Shown one piece after another: positions 24,103 to 32,439 of a stretch of DNA of 44,313 nt (the first letter of the stretch is position 1; each line of letters opens with the position of its first letter). The notes beneath the pieces were generated by a model. The model was not told the DNA's origin and searched no databases. It saw nothing but the letters and a program-made list of their open reading frames with translations. A program made the translations under genes and the position numbers. This DNA comes from an uncultured Oscillospiraceae bacterium (GTDB lineage Bacteria > Bacillota > Clostridia > Oscillospirales > Oscillospiraceae), in NCBI GenBank assembly GCA_934661735.1, contig CAKUJN010000006.1, forward strand, positions 1 through 44,313. Direction: 5' to 3'.

Positions 24103-25014
24103 TTGCGCAAGCGTAAAAAAGACATCGCGGGCGTAAACAGCAGCCTGATCCGCCGCCCGATTCAGAAATGGGCGCCACTGTTCATTCTGCCAACGTTCGC
24201 CGCATTTGCCATCGGCTTTATCTGGCCGTTCCTGCAAGGTATCTATCTGTCGTTCTGCACGTTCAACACGCCGAGGGATGCTGTTTTCAGCGGCCTCGAC
24301 AACTATATCCGCGCGTTCAAGGACGCGGGCTTTGTCAACGCATTCTGGAATACGGCGGGCTTTGCGGTCGTGTCCATCATTCTGATCAATGTGATTGCGT
24401 TCTTCATCGCCTATGCGCTGACACAGAAGATGCGCGGCGCGAATCTGTTCCGGACCGTGTTCTTCATGCCGAACCTGATCGGCGGCGTTGTTCTGGGTTA
24501 TGTTTGGAGCCTGATTTTCGACGGCATTCTGAAAAGCTACAACACCTACCTGACCGCGAACGGCACATACGGATTCTGGGGTCTTGTGATTCTGGTCGCG
24601 TGGCAGCAGATCGGCTATATGATGATCATCTACATTGCCGGACTTCAGTCCGTGCCCGAGGATATGCTTGAGGCGGCGAAAATCGACGGCGCAAGCGGCT
24701 CGCAGACGCTGTTCAAGGTCATCATTCCGAACGTCATGCCGGCGATTACAACCTGCACGTTCCTGACGCTGACGAATTCCTTCAAGCTCTTCGACCAGAA
24801 CCTTGCGCTGACCGGCGGCCTGCCGAGCGTGATTCAGAACGGCGCAAAGGTCAATGTGACGGAGCTGCTTGCACTGAACATCTACTCGACCTATAACATC
24901 AGCAAGAAGTATCACGGCGCTGCACAGGCAAAGGCGGCTATCTTCTTCATTCTTGTGGCCGTGCTTGCCATCGCGCAGCAGGCGGCGACGCGCAAAAAGG
25001 AGGTTGAGCAGTAA
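24103..25014 (+). CDS. Sugar ABC transporter permease (MalF-like)
   Basis: A 303-residue inner-membrane permease with six predicted helices and the binding-protein-dependent EAA motif (LEAAKIDGASGSQTLFKVIIP) that docks the ATPase. I place the start at TTG 24103, which has GAGGAAA seven bases ahead and yields a basic N terminus before the first helix. An ATG at 24055 is possible but falls in the palindromic element. The next permease starts on its stop codon (TAATG). No ATPase gene is present, so a shared MsmX-type ATPase elsewhere is assumed. Confidence 0.9.
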   Translation: MRKRKKDIAGVNSSLIRRPIQKWAPLFILPTFAAFAIGFIWPFLQGIYLSFCTFNTPRDAVFSGLDNYIRAFKDAGFVNAFWNTAGFAVVSIILINVIAFFIAYALTQKMRGANLFRTVFFMPNLIGGVVLGYVWSLIFDGILKSYNTYLTANGTYGFWGLVILVAWQQIGYMMIIYIAGLQSVPEDMLEAAKIDGASGSQTLFKVIIPNVMPAITTCTFLTLTNSFKLFDQNLALTGGLPSVIQNGAKVNVTELLALNIYSTYNISKKYHGAAQAKAAIFFILVAVLAIAQQAATRKKEVEQ

Positions 25015-25874
25015 TGGCACAGAAGAAAAAAGCGCAGCACTATTCCACCGGAAGCAGAATTCTGACGTGCTTCTTTGCCGTGCTCTGCCTCGTGTGGGTC
25101 ATGCCGATTGTCGAGGTGCTGTTCAATTCGTTCAAGAGCAACAATTATGTAAACCTTGAGCCGTTTGCCCTGCCCAACGCGACCTCGTTTGTCGGCTTTG
25201 CAAACTATATCAAGGGCGTGAACTTCGGCGGCTATCCGTTTGTCAAGGCGCTGGGCTTCAGCCTGTTTATCACGATTGTATCCGTGGCGCTGATTCTGCT
25301 GTTCTGCTCGATGAGCGCGTGGTACATCACCCGCGTGCGCAGCGGCGGAGCAAATCTGTTCTATTATCTGTGCCTGTTCTCCATGATTGTGCCGTTCCAG
25401 ATGGTCATGTTCACGCTGACCTTTACGGCCGACCAGTTGAAGCTGAACACGCCGTGGACGATTCCGGTTGTGTATCTGGGCTTTGGCGCGGGCCTTGCAA
25501 TCTTCATGTTTGTCGGCTTTGTCAAGGGCCTCCCGCTGGAAATCGAGGAGGCGGCGGCCATTGACGGTTGCGGCCCCGTCCGCACGTTCTTCAGCGTCGT
25601 CATGCCGATGCTCAAGCCAACGATGATTTCCGTCGGCATTCTGGAGCTGATGTGGGTGTGGAATGACTATCTGCTTCCGTATCTGGTTCTGGACCGGACG
25701 AAGTATATGACGATCCCGATTCTGGTACAGTATCTGAAGGGCAGCTACGGCACCGTGGACCTTGGCGCGACAATGGCGGTTATCATGCTGAGCATTCTGC
25801 CGATTATCATTGTCTACATGTTCTGCCAGAAATATATTATCAAGGGTGTTGCGGCTGGCGCCGTCAAGGGATAA
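25014..25874 (+). CDS. Sugar ABC transporter permease (MalG-like)
   Basis: A 286-residue permease with six membrane helices and the EAA motif IEEAAAIDGCGPVRTFFSVVMPML near residue 180. It is the partner of the preceding MalF-like protein and shares one base with its stop codon; AAGGAGG lies 11 bases upstream. Together they form the channel for the sugar delivered by the lipoprotein. A 9-bp hairpin (25883-25904) without a U run separates it from the regulator gene and may trim or stabilise the transcript. Confidence 0.92.
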   Translation: MAQKKKAQHYSTGSRILTCFFAVLCLVWVMPIVEVLFNSFKSNNYVNLEPFALPNATSFVGFANYIKGVNFGGYPFVKALGFSLFITIVSVALILLFCSMSAWYITRVRSGGANLFYYLCLFSMIVPFQMVMFTLTFTADQLKLNTPWTIPVVYLGFGAGLAIFMFVGFVKGLPLEIEEAAAIDGCGPVRTFFSVVMPMLKPTMISVGILELMWVWNDYLLPYLVLDRTKYMTIPILVQYLKGSYGTVDLGATMAVIMLSILPIIIVYMFCQKYIIKGVAAGAVKG

Positions 25875-25939
25875 AATAGAGTGTGCGGCGCGGACGCGCC
25901 GCACAAGGACACCCGAAAACCACAGCCGGAGATTATCAA

Positions 25940-26971
25940 ATGACGATCAAGGATCTTGCACGCGAGAGCGGCTACTCACTCGGTACCGTGTCGCGCGTTC
26001 TAAACAACCAGCCGAATGTTTCTGATAAGGCGCGCAGGGCAATTCTGGCCATTGCGGAGGCAAACGGCTTTGAACTGAATCAGAGCGCGCAGCTGCTGAA
26101 GCAGCAGCGCTCGAACACCGTGCTGATTATCGTCAAGGGCACGTCCAACGAGATGTTTGCGCGTATGGTCGAGCAGCTGCAATCGCTGTTTTCCCGCACG
26201 ACGCATCCGCTGATTGTCGATTTCATCGATGAGGACGAGAACGAGGTGCTGCGCGGGGTACGGCTGTGCCGTGAGCGCAAGCCTGCGGGCGTGATGTTCC
26301 TCGGCGGAACGAATCAGAACTTTTTGTCAGATTTCGGCAAGATCGACATTCCGGCCGTCGTGGTGACAAACGACGCAAGCACGCTCCCGTTTGAAAACCT
26401 GTCCAGCGTCAGCACCAATGACCGCCGCGGCGCGGCCTGCGCGGTGGAGTACCTGATTCGCAGCGGACACCGCGAGATTGCGGTGCTGGGCGGCGACCGG
26501 AAGCTCTCCGATACGTCCGAGCAGCGCTATATCGGCTGCGTTGAGGCGTTCGCGCGCAATCAGCTGCGCTTTGACGAAAAAACCTGGTACCACACCGGAC
26601 GCTACAGCTATGAATCCGGCTATGCCGGTATGCAGGAGGTCCTGCGGCAGACGCCGCAGGTCACGGCGGTGTTTGCCATGGCGGACGTCATCGCCATCGG
26701 CGCAATCCGCGCGCTGGCCGACGCGGGACTGCGCGTGCCGGACGACATTTCGGTCATCGGTTATGACGGCCTGAAAATCGGCGGGTATTACACGCCGAAG
26801 CTTTCAACGGTCTCACAGTCGGTCGACCTGTTGGCCGAACGCGGCTTCACCGTCCTGATGGACTGTATGGAGCGCGGCGGGAAGGCACGGCATATTACCG
26901 TACCATTTACGCTGTCCAATCGCGAGAGCGTTAAAAAGACGGCCGGCGCGGAGCCGAGCGGCGGGAAATAG
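25940..26971 (+). CDS. LacI family transcriptional regulator
   Basis: A 344-residue repressor. The N-terminal helix-turn-helix and hinge are clear (MTIKDLARESGYSLGTVSRVLNNQPNVS), followed by a periplasmic-binding-protein-like effector domain ending SVIGYDGLKIGGYYTPKLSTVSQ. Start ATG 25940 follows GGAG; the frame is open further upstream but unrelated. Position between the transporter and malQ suggests it controls maltodextrin uptake and use, acting at the palindromes 22327-22340 and 22511-22524. Confidence 0.93.
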   Translation: MTIKDLARESGYSLGTVSRVLNNQPNVSDKARRAILAIAEANGFELNQSAQLLKQQRSNTVLIIVKGTSNEMFARMVEQLQSLFSRTTHPLIVDFIDEDENEVLRGVRLCRERKPAGVMFLGGTNQNFLSDFGKIDIPAVVVTNDASTLPFENLSSVSTNDRRGAACAVEYLIRSGHREIAVLGGDRKLSDTSEQRYIGCVEAFARNQLRFDEKTWYHTGRYSYESGYAGMQEVLRQTPQVTAVFAMADVIAIGAIRALADAGLRVPDDISVIGYDGLKIGGYYTPKLSTVSQSVDLLAERGFTVLMDCMERGGKARHITVPFTLSNRESVKKTAGAEPSGGK

Positions 26972-27068
26972 CGTCCGCCGGTCCGAGCAGGCAGAAAATC
27001 TGAATCCATTCCGGCTTCTGCCGATTACGGCGGGGCCGCTCCCAGCATAAGCAGTAAAGAGTGATATT

Positions 27069-28550
27069 ATGAAAAGAAGCAGTGGAATACTGATGCACAT
27101 TACCTCGCTGCCGTCCCGCTATGGAATCGGCAATATGGGTAAGGCAGCATTTGAATTTGTTGATTTCCTGAAGCGCGCGCGGCAGTCGTACTGGCAGATT
27201 CTGCCGATCAACCCGCCAGGCTACGGCGATTCGCCGTATCAGGCGTTTTCGACATTCGCGGGCAACCCCTACCTGATCGATCCTGAGCAGCTGGTGGAAA
27301 AGGGCTGGCTCCGGCAGGAGGAGCTGGACGCGGTCAGCTGGGGCGTACGCGAGGATCAGGTCGATTTCCAGACCATGTACCGCCGCCGTCTGCCGATGCT
27401 GCGGCAGGCGTGGCTGCGCTTCCGCAGGGATGTTCCGGCGGATTACACGGCCTATGTCGCCGAGCAGGCGTGGTGGTTGGAGGAATACGTGCTGTTCATG
27501 GCGGTCAAGGCGCATTTTGACGATGCGTCGTGGACCACATGGCCGTCGGATATCCGCCTGCATCAGCCGCAGGCGCTGGAGACATACCGCGCGCTGCTGG
27601 CCGATGAGCTGGATTTCCAGAGATTTGTACAGTACTGCTTCCACACGCAGTGGCAGCGTCTGCGCGCCTACGCGCATGAAAACGGCGTACAGATCATCGG
27701 CGACATTCCGATTTATGTGCCGCTGGACTCGGCCGATGTGTGGGCGCATCCCGAAAACTTCCAGCTGACGCGCACGCGCCGTCCGCGCGTGGTGGCGGGC
27801 TGCCCGCCTGACGGCTTCAGCCGCAACGGTCAGTACTGGGGAAATCCCATCTACGACTGGGCGCGGATGGAGCAGGACGGCTTCTCATGGTGGATTGAGC
27901 GTCTGCGCGCGGCGGGTGAGAGCTTTGACGTGGTCCGCATCGACCATTTCCGTGGGATTGAGAGCTATTGGAGCATTCCGGCGGCAAACTGCACCGCACG
28001 CAGAGGCAGATGGATCAAGGGCCCGGGCATGAAGCTGGTGCGTGCGATCCGCGAGGCATGCCCGCAGGTGAGCTTTATTGCGGAGGACCTCGGCTTTTTG
28101 ACACCGGAGGTGCTGAAGCTGGTAAAGGACTCCGGCTTCCCAGGGATGAAGGTTCTGGAATTTGCCTTTGACCCGCGCGAACCGAGCGACTATCTGCCGC
28201 ATAAATATGGGGAGAACTGCATCTGCTATACCGGCACGCACGACAACGAGACACTGATGCAGTGGTGTCAGGGTCTGGATACCGAGTCCGAGCGGTATGC
28301 GAGAGAATACCTGAAAATCGGTCCGCAGGACGATCTGGCGGATGCAATCATTCATGCCGGCGCGCAGTCGAACGCGCAGCTGTTTGTGGCGCAGATGCAG
28401 GACTATCTGCGTCTGGGCGCAGAGGCGCGCATGAACCAGCCCGGGCTGCTGCTGGCGTCGAACTGGCGCTGGCGGATGCTGCCAGGCGCGGCGGACAACG
28501 CGCTTGCGGACAAAATCGCGGACTTGACAGCTAAGGCAAAGCGAGTATAA
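27069..28550 (+). CDS. malQ: 4-alpha-glucanotransferase (amylomaltase, GH77)
   Basis: Transfers alpha-1,4-glucan segments between maltodextrins, releasing glucose and building longer chains for the phosphorylase. The 493 residues match bacterial amylomaltase. The catalytic nucleophile is Asp292 (RIDHFRG), the acid/base Glu339 (IAEDLG), and the third carboxylate Asp392 (THDNE). It opens with the family start RSSGILMHITSLPS. It follows the LacI gene by ~100 bases with only a weak ribosome site (AAAGAG). A strong promoter for the next gene is embedded in its last codons. Confidence 0.95.
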   Translation: MKRSSGILMHITSLPSRYGIGNMGKAAFEFVDFLKRARQSYWQILPINPPGYGDSPYQAFSTFAGNPYLIDPEQLVEKGWLRQEELDAVSWGVREDQVDFQTMYRRRLPMLRQAWLRFRRDVPADYTAYVAEQAWWLEEYVLFMAVKAHFDDASWTTWPSDIRLHQPQALETYRALLADELDFQRFVQYCFHTQWQRLRAYAHENGVQIIGDIPIYVPLDSADVWAHPENFQLTRTRRPRVVAGCPPDGFSRNGQYWGNPIYDWARMEQDGFSWWIERLRAAGESFDVVRIDHFRGIESYWSIPAANCTARRGRWIKGPGMKLVRAIREACPQVSFIAEDLGFLTPEVLKLVKDSGFPGMKVLEFAFDPREPSDYLPHKYGENCICYTGTHDNETLMQWCQGLDTESERYAREYLKIGPQDDLADAIIHAGAQSNAQLFVAQMQDYLRLGAEARMNQPGLLLASNWRWRMLPGAADNALADKIADLTAKAKRV

Positions 28551-28551
28551 T
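28524..28551 (+). promoter_or_regulatory. Promoter inside the end of malQ, driving glgP leader
   Basis: Consensus -35 TTGACA (28524-28529), 16 bp, consensus -10 TATAAT (28546-28551). Confidence 0.8.
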
Positions 28552-28558
28552 ACAGGGA

Positions 28559-28630
28559 ACGGCGCGAATGCGCCGGCTCTGAGCAGTTCCTGCGTCCACC
28601 CGCTCCGGACGGAGGGGGTGGACGTTTTTT
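28559..28630 (+). ncRNA. Candidate short terminated transcript / glgP leader
   Basis: From the promoter above, RNA starting near 28559 would fold GGCGC/GCGCC (28561-28574) and meet an intrinsic terminator (28594-28623 stem, T6 at 28625-28630) after ~72 bases. It is either an attenuator for glgP or a small RNA. Sequence alone does not decide. Confidence 0.4.
28594..28630 (+). terminator. Terminator between malQ and glgP
   Basis: GTCCACC...CTCC pairs with GGAG...GGTGGAC (28594-28623), then GTTTTTT. Confidence 0.8.
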
Positions 28631-28722
28631 ATCACGCGGCCGCGCCGGACTGCACGGTGCTGCCGGAAATCTGATATCGCGGACATTACCGCGGTATCCG
28701 CGAATTCCTGGAGGGAAAAACT

Positions 28723-31059
28723 ATGAGCGACTATTCTGCATACATCGTGGAACAGACCGAGGCGCAGCTGCGCCTTGCGCACGACGAAACCATCCAGACC
28801 ACGACGCCCGAGCGCCTGCACGAGGCACTTGGACGCGTGATGATGGCGGAGATCAACGACAACTGGGCAAAAACACGCCGCGCACAGGCGGCCGGACGGC
28901 AGGCGTTTTATTTTTCCGCCGAGTATCTGGTCGGCCGGCTGGTATACAGCAATCTCTTCAACTGCGGCGTCCTGAATGAGGTCCGTCAGGCGTTTGCCGA
29001 AAAGGGCGTCGACCTTGCCTGCATGGAGCAGGTGGAGGACGCGGCGCTTGGAAACGGCGGCCTTGGCCGTCTTGCCGCGTGCTTCCTTGACAGCGCCGCG
29101 ACGCTGGACCTGCCGCTGACCGGCTATGGCCTGCGCTATCGCTTCGGCCTGTTCAAGCAGTCGTTTGCCGACGGCGCGCAGGTGGAGTCGGCGGACGACT
29201 GGACAAAATACGGCGACCCGTGGAGCCGCCGCCGCGATGAGCTTGCGGTCCGCGTGAAATTTGCCGGACAGACCGTCTGTTGCATGCCCTATGACATGCC
29301 GGTTATCGGGTATCAGACCAGTACCGTCGGCACGCTCCGCCTGTGGCAGTGTGAGCCGGAGCAGGAGCTGGACTTTGCCGCGTTCAACGATCAGGACTAC
29401 GCGAAGGCGCTGGAGCAGAAGAACTTTGCCGAGGACATCACGCGCGTGCTGTATCCGAACGATTCCACACCCGACGGCAAGCGCCTGCGCATCAAGCAGC
29501 AGTACGTCCTGTGCAGCGCGTCGCTTCAGGATATCCTGCGCAGCTACCGCGCGCAGCACAGCGCGGATTATTACCGCCTGCCGGAGTTTGCAGCGGTGCA
29601 GCTGAACGATACGCACCCAGCCATGGCCATTCCCGAGCTGATCCGGCTGCTGGGCGAAGAGGGCGTCGACTTTGAGGCAGCGTTCCGCATCGCGGCGGGC
29701 GTCTTTGCCTACACGAATCACACGGTCATGGGCGAGGCGCTGGAAAAATGGGATCTTGAGCTGCTTCGCTCGGTTGTGCCGGAGGTCTGCGCGATCATTG
29801 AGAAAATCGATGCGCGGCTGAAAAAGGAGCATCCGCACGACGGCCTGTTCATCATCAGGGACGGACAGGCGCACATGGCGAATCTGTCGGTCTATGTCTC
29901 CACGGCGGTCAACGGCGTGGCGAAAATCCACACGCAGATTCTCAAGGACGATCTGTTCAAAAGCTGGTATGCGATCTATCCCGAGCGCTTCCAGAACAAG
30001 ACGAACGGCATTACGCCGCGCCGGTGGCTGGGCTTGTGCAATCCGGAGCTGTGCGGTCTGATTGACAGCAAAACCGGCACGGGCTATCTCAGAGAGCTTG
30101 ACCGCCTGAGCGCTCTGCGGCCGTATATCGACGAGCAGACCATCAAGGAGTTCAACGCCGTCAAGCTGGAGAAAAAGCGCCAGCTGGCCGCGATCATCGC
30201 GCGGCATGAGAGTGTGGAGCTGGACCCGTCGTTCGTGTTTGACGTACAGGTCAAGCGTCTGCACGAGTATAAGCGGCAGCTGCTCAACGCGCTGTGCATC
30301 ATGGACTTCTATCTCAGCATCAAGGACGGTAGTCTGACCGGATTTACGCCGACGGCGTTTATTTTCGGCGCGAAGGCCGCGCCCGGCTATCGCCGCGCGA
30401 AGGCAATCATCCGCTATATCAACCGCGTGGCGGAGCTTGTGAACAACGACCCCGAGGTCGCGGGACTGATGAAGGTCGTGTTTGTGCAGAACTACAACTG
30501 CTCTTACGCCGAGCATATCATTCCGGCTGCCGATATCTCCGAGCAGATTTCTCCCGCCGGAACCGAGGCCTCCGGCACGGGCAACATGAAGCTGATGCTG
30601 AACGGCGCGGTGACGCTGGGAACGCTGGACGGCGCGAATGTGGAGATTGCCGAGCAGGCGGGACGCGAAAACGAGTATATCTTCGGCGCGACGGTTGAGG
30701 AAATCGCGGCGATTCGTGAGACGTATACGGCGCGCAGCATCTATGAGCAGAGCGCACGGCTCAGCCGCGCGGTTGACACACTGGTCGACGGCACCGTTGA
30801 GACGGACGATGAGCAGAAGGAGCTGTATACCTCGCTTCTGGACGGCGCAAGCTGGCACAGGGCGGATCAGTATTATCTGCTGTACGACTTTGACAGCTAC
30901 CGTCAGGCGCGTCTGGCCGCGCTGAACGATTACCGTGACCGCATTGCGTTTGGCAGAAAGTGCCTTTTGAACGTCGCCGCCGCCGGTAAGTTCTCATCCG
31001 ACCGCACTATCCGGCAGTACGCCGAGGAAATCTGGCATATTCAGCCGGTGACTCCGTAA
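28723..31059 (+). CDS. glgP: Glycogen/maltodextrin phosphorylase
   Basis: Releases glucose-1-phosphate from alpha-1,4-glucans with PLP. The 778-residue length is usual for the GT35 family. The GNGGLGRLAACFLDS segment near residues 108-122 and the PLP signature EASGTGNMKLMLNGA (Lys623) are intact, as are the NDTHPAMAIPEL and NGITPRRWL motifs. The start follows GGAGG at 28709-28713. With MalQ it completes intracellular maltodextrin or glycogen breakdown. It has its own promoter and leader, so it can be set apart from the transporter operon. Confidence 0.95.
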   Translation: MSDYSAYIVEQTEAQLRLAHDETIQTTTPERLHEALGRVMMAEINDNWAKTRRAQAAGRQAFYFSAEYLVGRLVYSNLFNCGVLNEVRQAFAEKGVDLACMEQVEDAALGNGGLGRLAACFLDSAATLDLPLTGYGLRYRFGLFKQSFADGAQVESADDWTKYGDPWSRRRDELAVRVKFAGQTVCCMPYDMPVIGYQTSTVGTLRLWQCEPEQELDFAAFNDQDYAKALEQKNFAEDITRVLYPNDSTPDGKRLRIKQQYVLCSASLQDILRSYRAQHSADYYRLPEFAAVQLNDTHPAMAIPELIRLLGEEGVDFEAAFRIAAGVFAYTNHTVMGEALEKWDLELLRSVVPEVCAIIEKIDARLKKEHPHDGLFIIRDGQAHMANLSVYVSTAVNGVAKIHTQILKDDLFKSWYAIYPERFQNKTNGITPRRWLGLCNPELCGLIDSKTGTGYLRELDRLSALRPYIDEQTIKEFNAVKLEKKRQLAAIIARHESVELDPSFVFDVQVKRLHEYKRQLLNALCIMDFYLSIKDGSLTGFTPTAFIFGAKAAPGYRRAKAIIRYINRVAELVNNDPEVAGLMKVVFVQNYNCSYAEHIIPAADISEQISPAGTEASGTGNMKLMLNGAVTLGTLDGANVEIAEQAGRENEYIFGATVEEIAAIRETYTARSIYEQSARLSRAVDTLVDGTVETDDEQKELYTSLLDGASWHRADQYYLLYDFDSYRQARLAALNDYRDRIAFGRKCLLNVAAAGKFSSDRTIRQYAEEIWHIQPVTP

Positions 31060-31090
31060 GTGCACCTGCGATTTTTGGAAGAAAGCGTGT

Positions 31091-31126
31091 AAAGTCCCCG
31101 CCCTGCGGATGCAGGGCGGGGACTTT
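31091..31126. terminator. Terminator after glgP
   Basis: A perfect 16-bp stem (31091-31106, 31111-31126) with loop GGAT and A3/T3 ends, between convergent genes. Confidence 0.8.
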
Positions 31127-31148
31127 GGTGTGATACGGCGCTGCGCGT

Positions 31149-31775
31149 TCAGCGCTTTCCCTTTGCTTCGTCCAGATAGCTGTAAATCGTCACTTTGGAG
31201 ACGCCAAGGCGGGCGGCGACCTTTTCAATCGCGCCCTTGACCAGAAAAATGCCCTTTTCGTCCATGAAGCGGACCAGCTCGACGCACTTTTTCCGGTTCA
31301 TCGGCGTGCCGTCGACGGGAGAGAGAATGTTGTCAATCAGGCCGTCGATGATGGAGACGACGTCCTCGCGAGCATCGACCTCGGCGGCGGACGGCGATTC
31401 CTGTGCGGCGCCGCAGAACTCGGCGAGCTGACGGAACAGGTTCTGTCCGGCGGTCAGATCGCAGTTGACGCAGAGCATGCCGATGACCTCGCCGCCGTCG
31501 CGGATAAGGGCGGAGGAGGATTTGATTGTTCTGCCGTCGGGCGTCTGAAAGGTGTAGTTGTTGGACTGGTCGTTCTGAAAGTCCTTGCTCAGCAGGACGT
31601 TTTTGATCAGATGGTCAAAGGACTGACCGACCTTTCGGCCGGTGACCGAGCCCGCAACATGCACGACCGAGGTTTCCGGCTGGGAAAAGTCGTGGATGGC
31701 GGCCTCGCAGCTGCTGCCGAAGGTGGCTGCGATCATGTCTGCGATGGGGAAATAGGCTTTGAGCTTTTCATTCAT
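31149..31775 (-). CDS. YheO-like PAS/helix-turn-helix regulator (DauR-like)
   Basis: A 208-residue regulator. The N-terminal YheO-type PAS-like sensor (YFPIADMIAATFGSSCEAAIHDFS) is followed by a C-terminal HTH ending ARLGVSKVTIYSYLDEAKGKR. Known relatives (DauR) control D-amino-acid use in response to small ligands. No clear target lies next to it; the D-amino-acid operon at 15-17.7 kb is a speculative partner. The start has AAAGGAAG upstream, and the gene is divergent from the marR-MATE operon. Confidence 0.85.
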   Translation of the reverse strand: MNEKLKAYFPIADMIAATFGSSCEAAIHDFSQPETSVVHVAGSVTGRKVGQSFDHLIKNVLLSKDFQNDQSNNYTFQTPDGRTIKSSSALIRDGGEVIGMLCVNCDLTAGQNLFRQLAEFCGAAQESPSAAEVDAREDVVSIIDGLIDNILSPVDGTPMNRKKCVELVRFMDEKGIFLVKGAIEKVAARLGVSKVTIYSYLDEAKGKR

Positions 31776-31823
31776 GGGAAGCTTCCTTTCTGCCTGCCGA
31801 ATTGTACGGTGCTGTCATAGAAT

Positions 31824-31851
31824 ATTTTATACGAAATGCAGAAAAAATCAA
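31824..31851 (-). promoter_or_regulatory. Promoter of the YheO-like gene
   Basis: On the minus strand, -35 TTGATT (31846-31851), 16 bp, -10 TAAAAT (31824-31829). Confidence 0.55.
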
Positions 31852-31863
31852 GTGTGGAATTGC

Positions 31864-31924
31864 TTGACAAATGTCCGAAATCGGACTATAATAGCGCCTG
31901 CTGCAAAAATGTCTGATTTCGGAC
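31864..31924 (+). promoter_or_regulatory. marR promoter with two MarR-type operators
   Basis: Consensus -35 TTGACA (31864-31869), 17 bp, -10 TATAAT (31887-31892). The spacer is itself the dyad GTCCGAAATCGGAC (31873-31886). A second, similar dyad GTCTGATTTCGGAC (31911-31924) overlaps the early transcript. This is a typical autorepression layout. Confidence 0.85.
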
Positions 31925-31941
31925 GAATGGAGGTATACGGG

Positions 31942-32439
31942 ATGCGGGAGAGCTCATACCGGCTGCTGATGGCGTACAACAGAGAAGTGAAAAAGCTGGA
32001 CGATCTCTACCGAAACGCTGCGAAACGGTGCGGCATGTCCGAGTGCGCATTCTGGATTCTGTATACACTGCGCGTTGAGCGGACGTCGTTTACACAGTCC
32101 GAAATCTGCGATTTCCTGCGCGAGCCGAAGCAGACGGTCAACTCCGCGCTGAAAAAGCTGGAGGCTGAGGGGTATCTTACGCTCGCTGCAAATGCGGATC
32201 AGCGCAGAAAGACCATCCGTCTGACGGATGCGGGAGAACGGCTTGCGGCGGAATCCGTGGACCGCATTGCCTCAGCGGAGGCGGGAGCGCTGTGCGCAAT
32301 GCCGCAGGAGGACCGCGATGCGTTTATCCGTCTGACGGGACAGTATCGCCGGCTTCTGGAGGCGCAGCTCCGGCAGGAGAAAAATCAATCTGAATCAGGA
32401 GAAGATACCGCTTCGGCGGATATGCGTGAACAAAAATGA
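31942..32439 (+). CDS. MarR family transcriptional regulator
   Basis: A 165-residue MarR protein with the winged-helix core (TQSEICDFLREPKQTVNSALKKLEAEGYLTL, then DQRRKTIRLTDAGERL). The start at 31942 has GGAGG eight bases ahead; an in-frame ATG five codons upstream overlaps that site. It overlaps the MATE gene by four bases (ATGA) and probably represses the pair through the two dyads in its promoter, being released by a toxic ligand. Confidence 0.9.
   Translation: MRESSYRLLMAYNREVKKLDDLYRNAAKRCGMSECAFWILYTLRVERTSFTQSEICDFLREPKQTVNSALKKLEAEGYLTLAANADQRRKTIRLTDAGERLAAESVDRIASAEAGALCAMPQEDRDAFIRLTGQYRRLLEAQLRQEKNQSESGEDTASADMREQK

Noticed and set aside
28531..30858. Very long antisense frame (775 codons) opposite glgP
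   Set aside because: It is fully explained as the complement of a GC-biased phosphorylase gene; no ribosome site or recognisable protein sequence.
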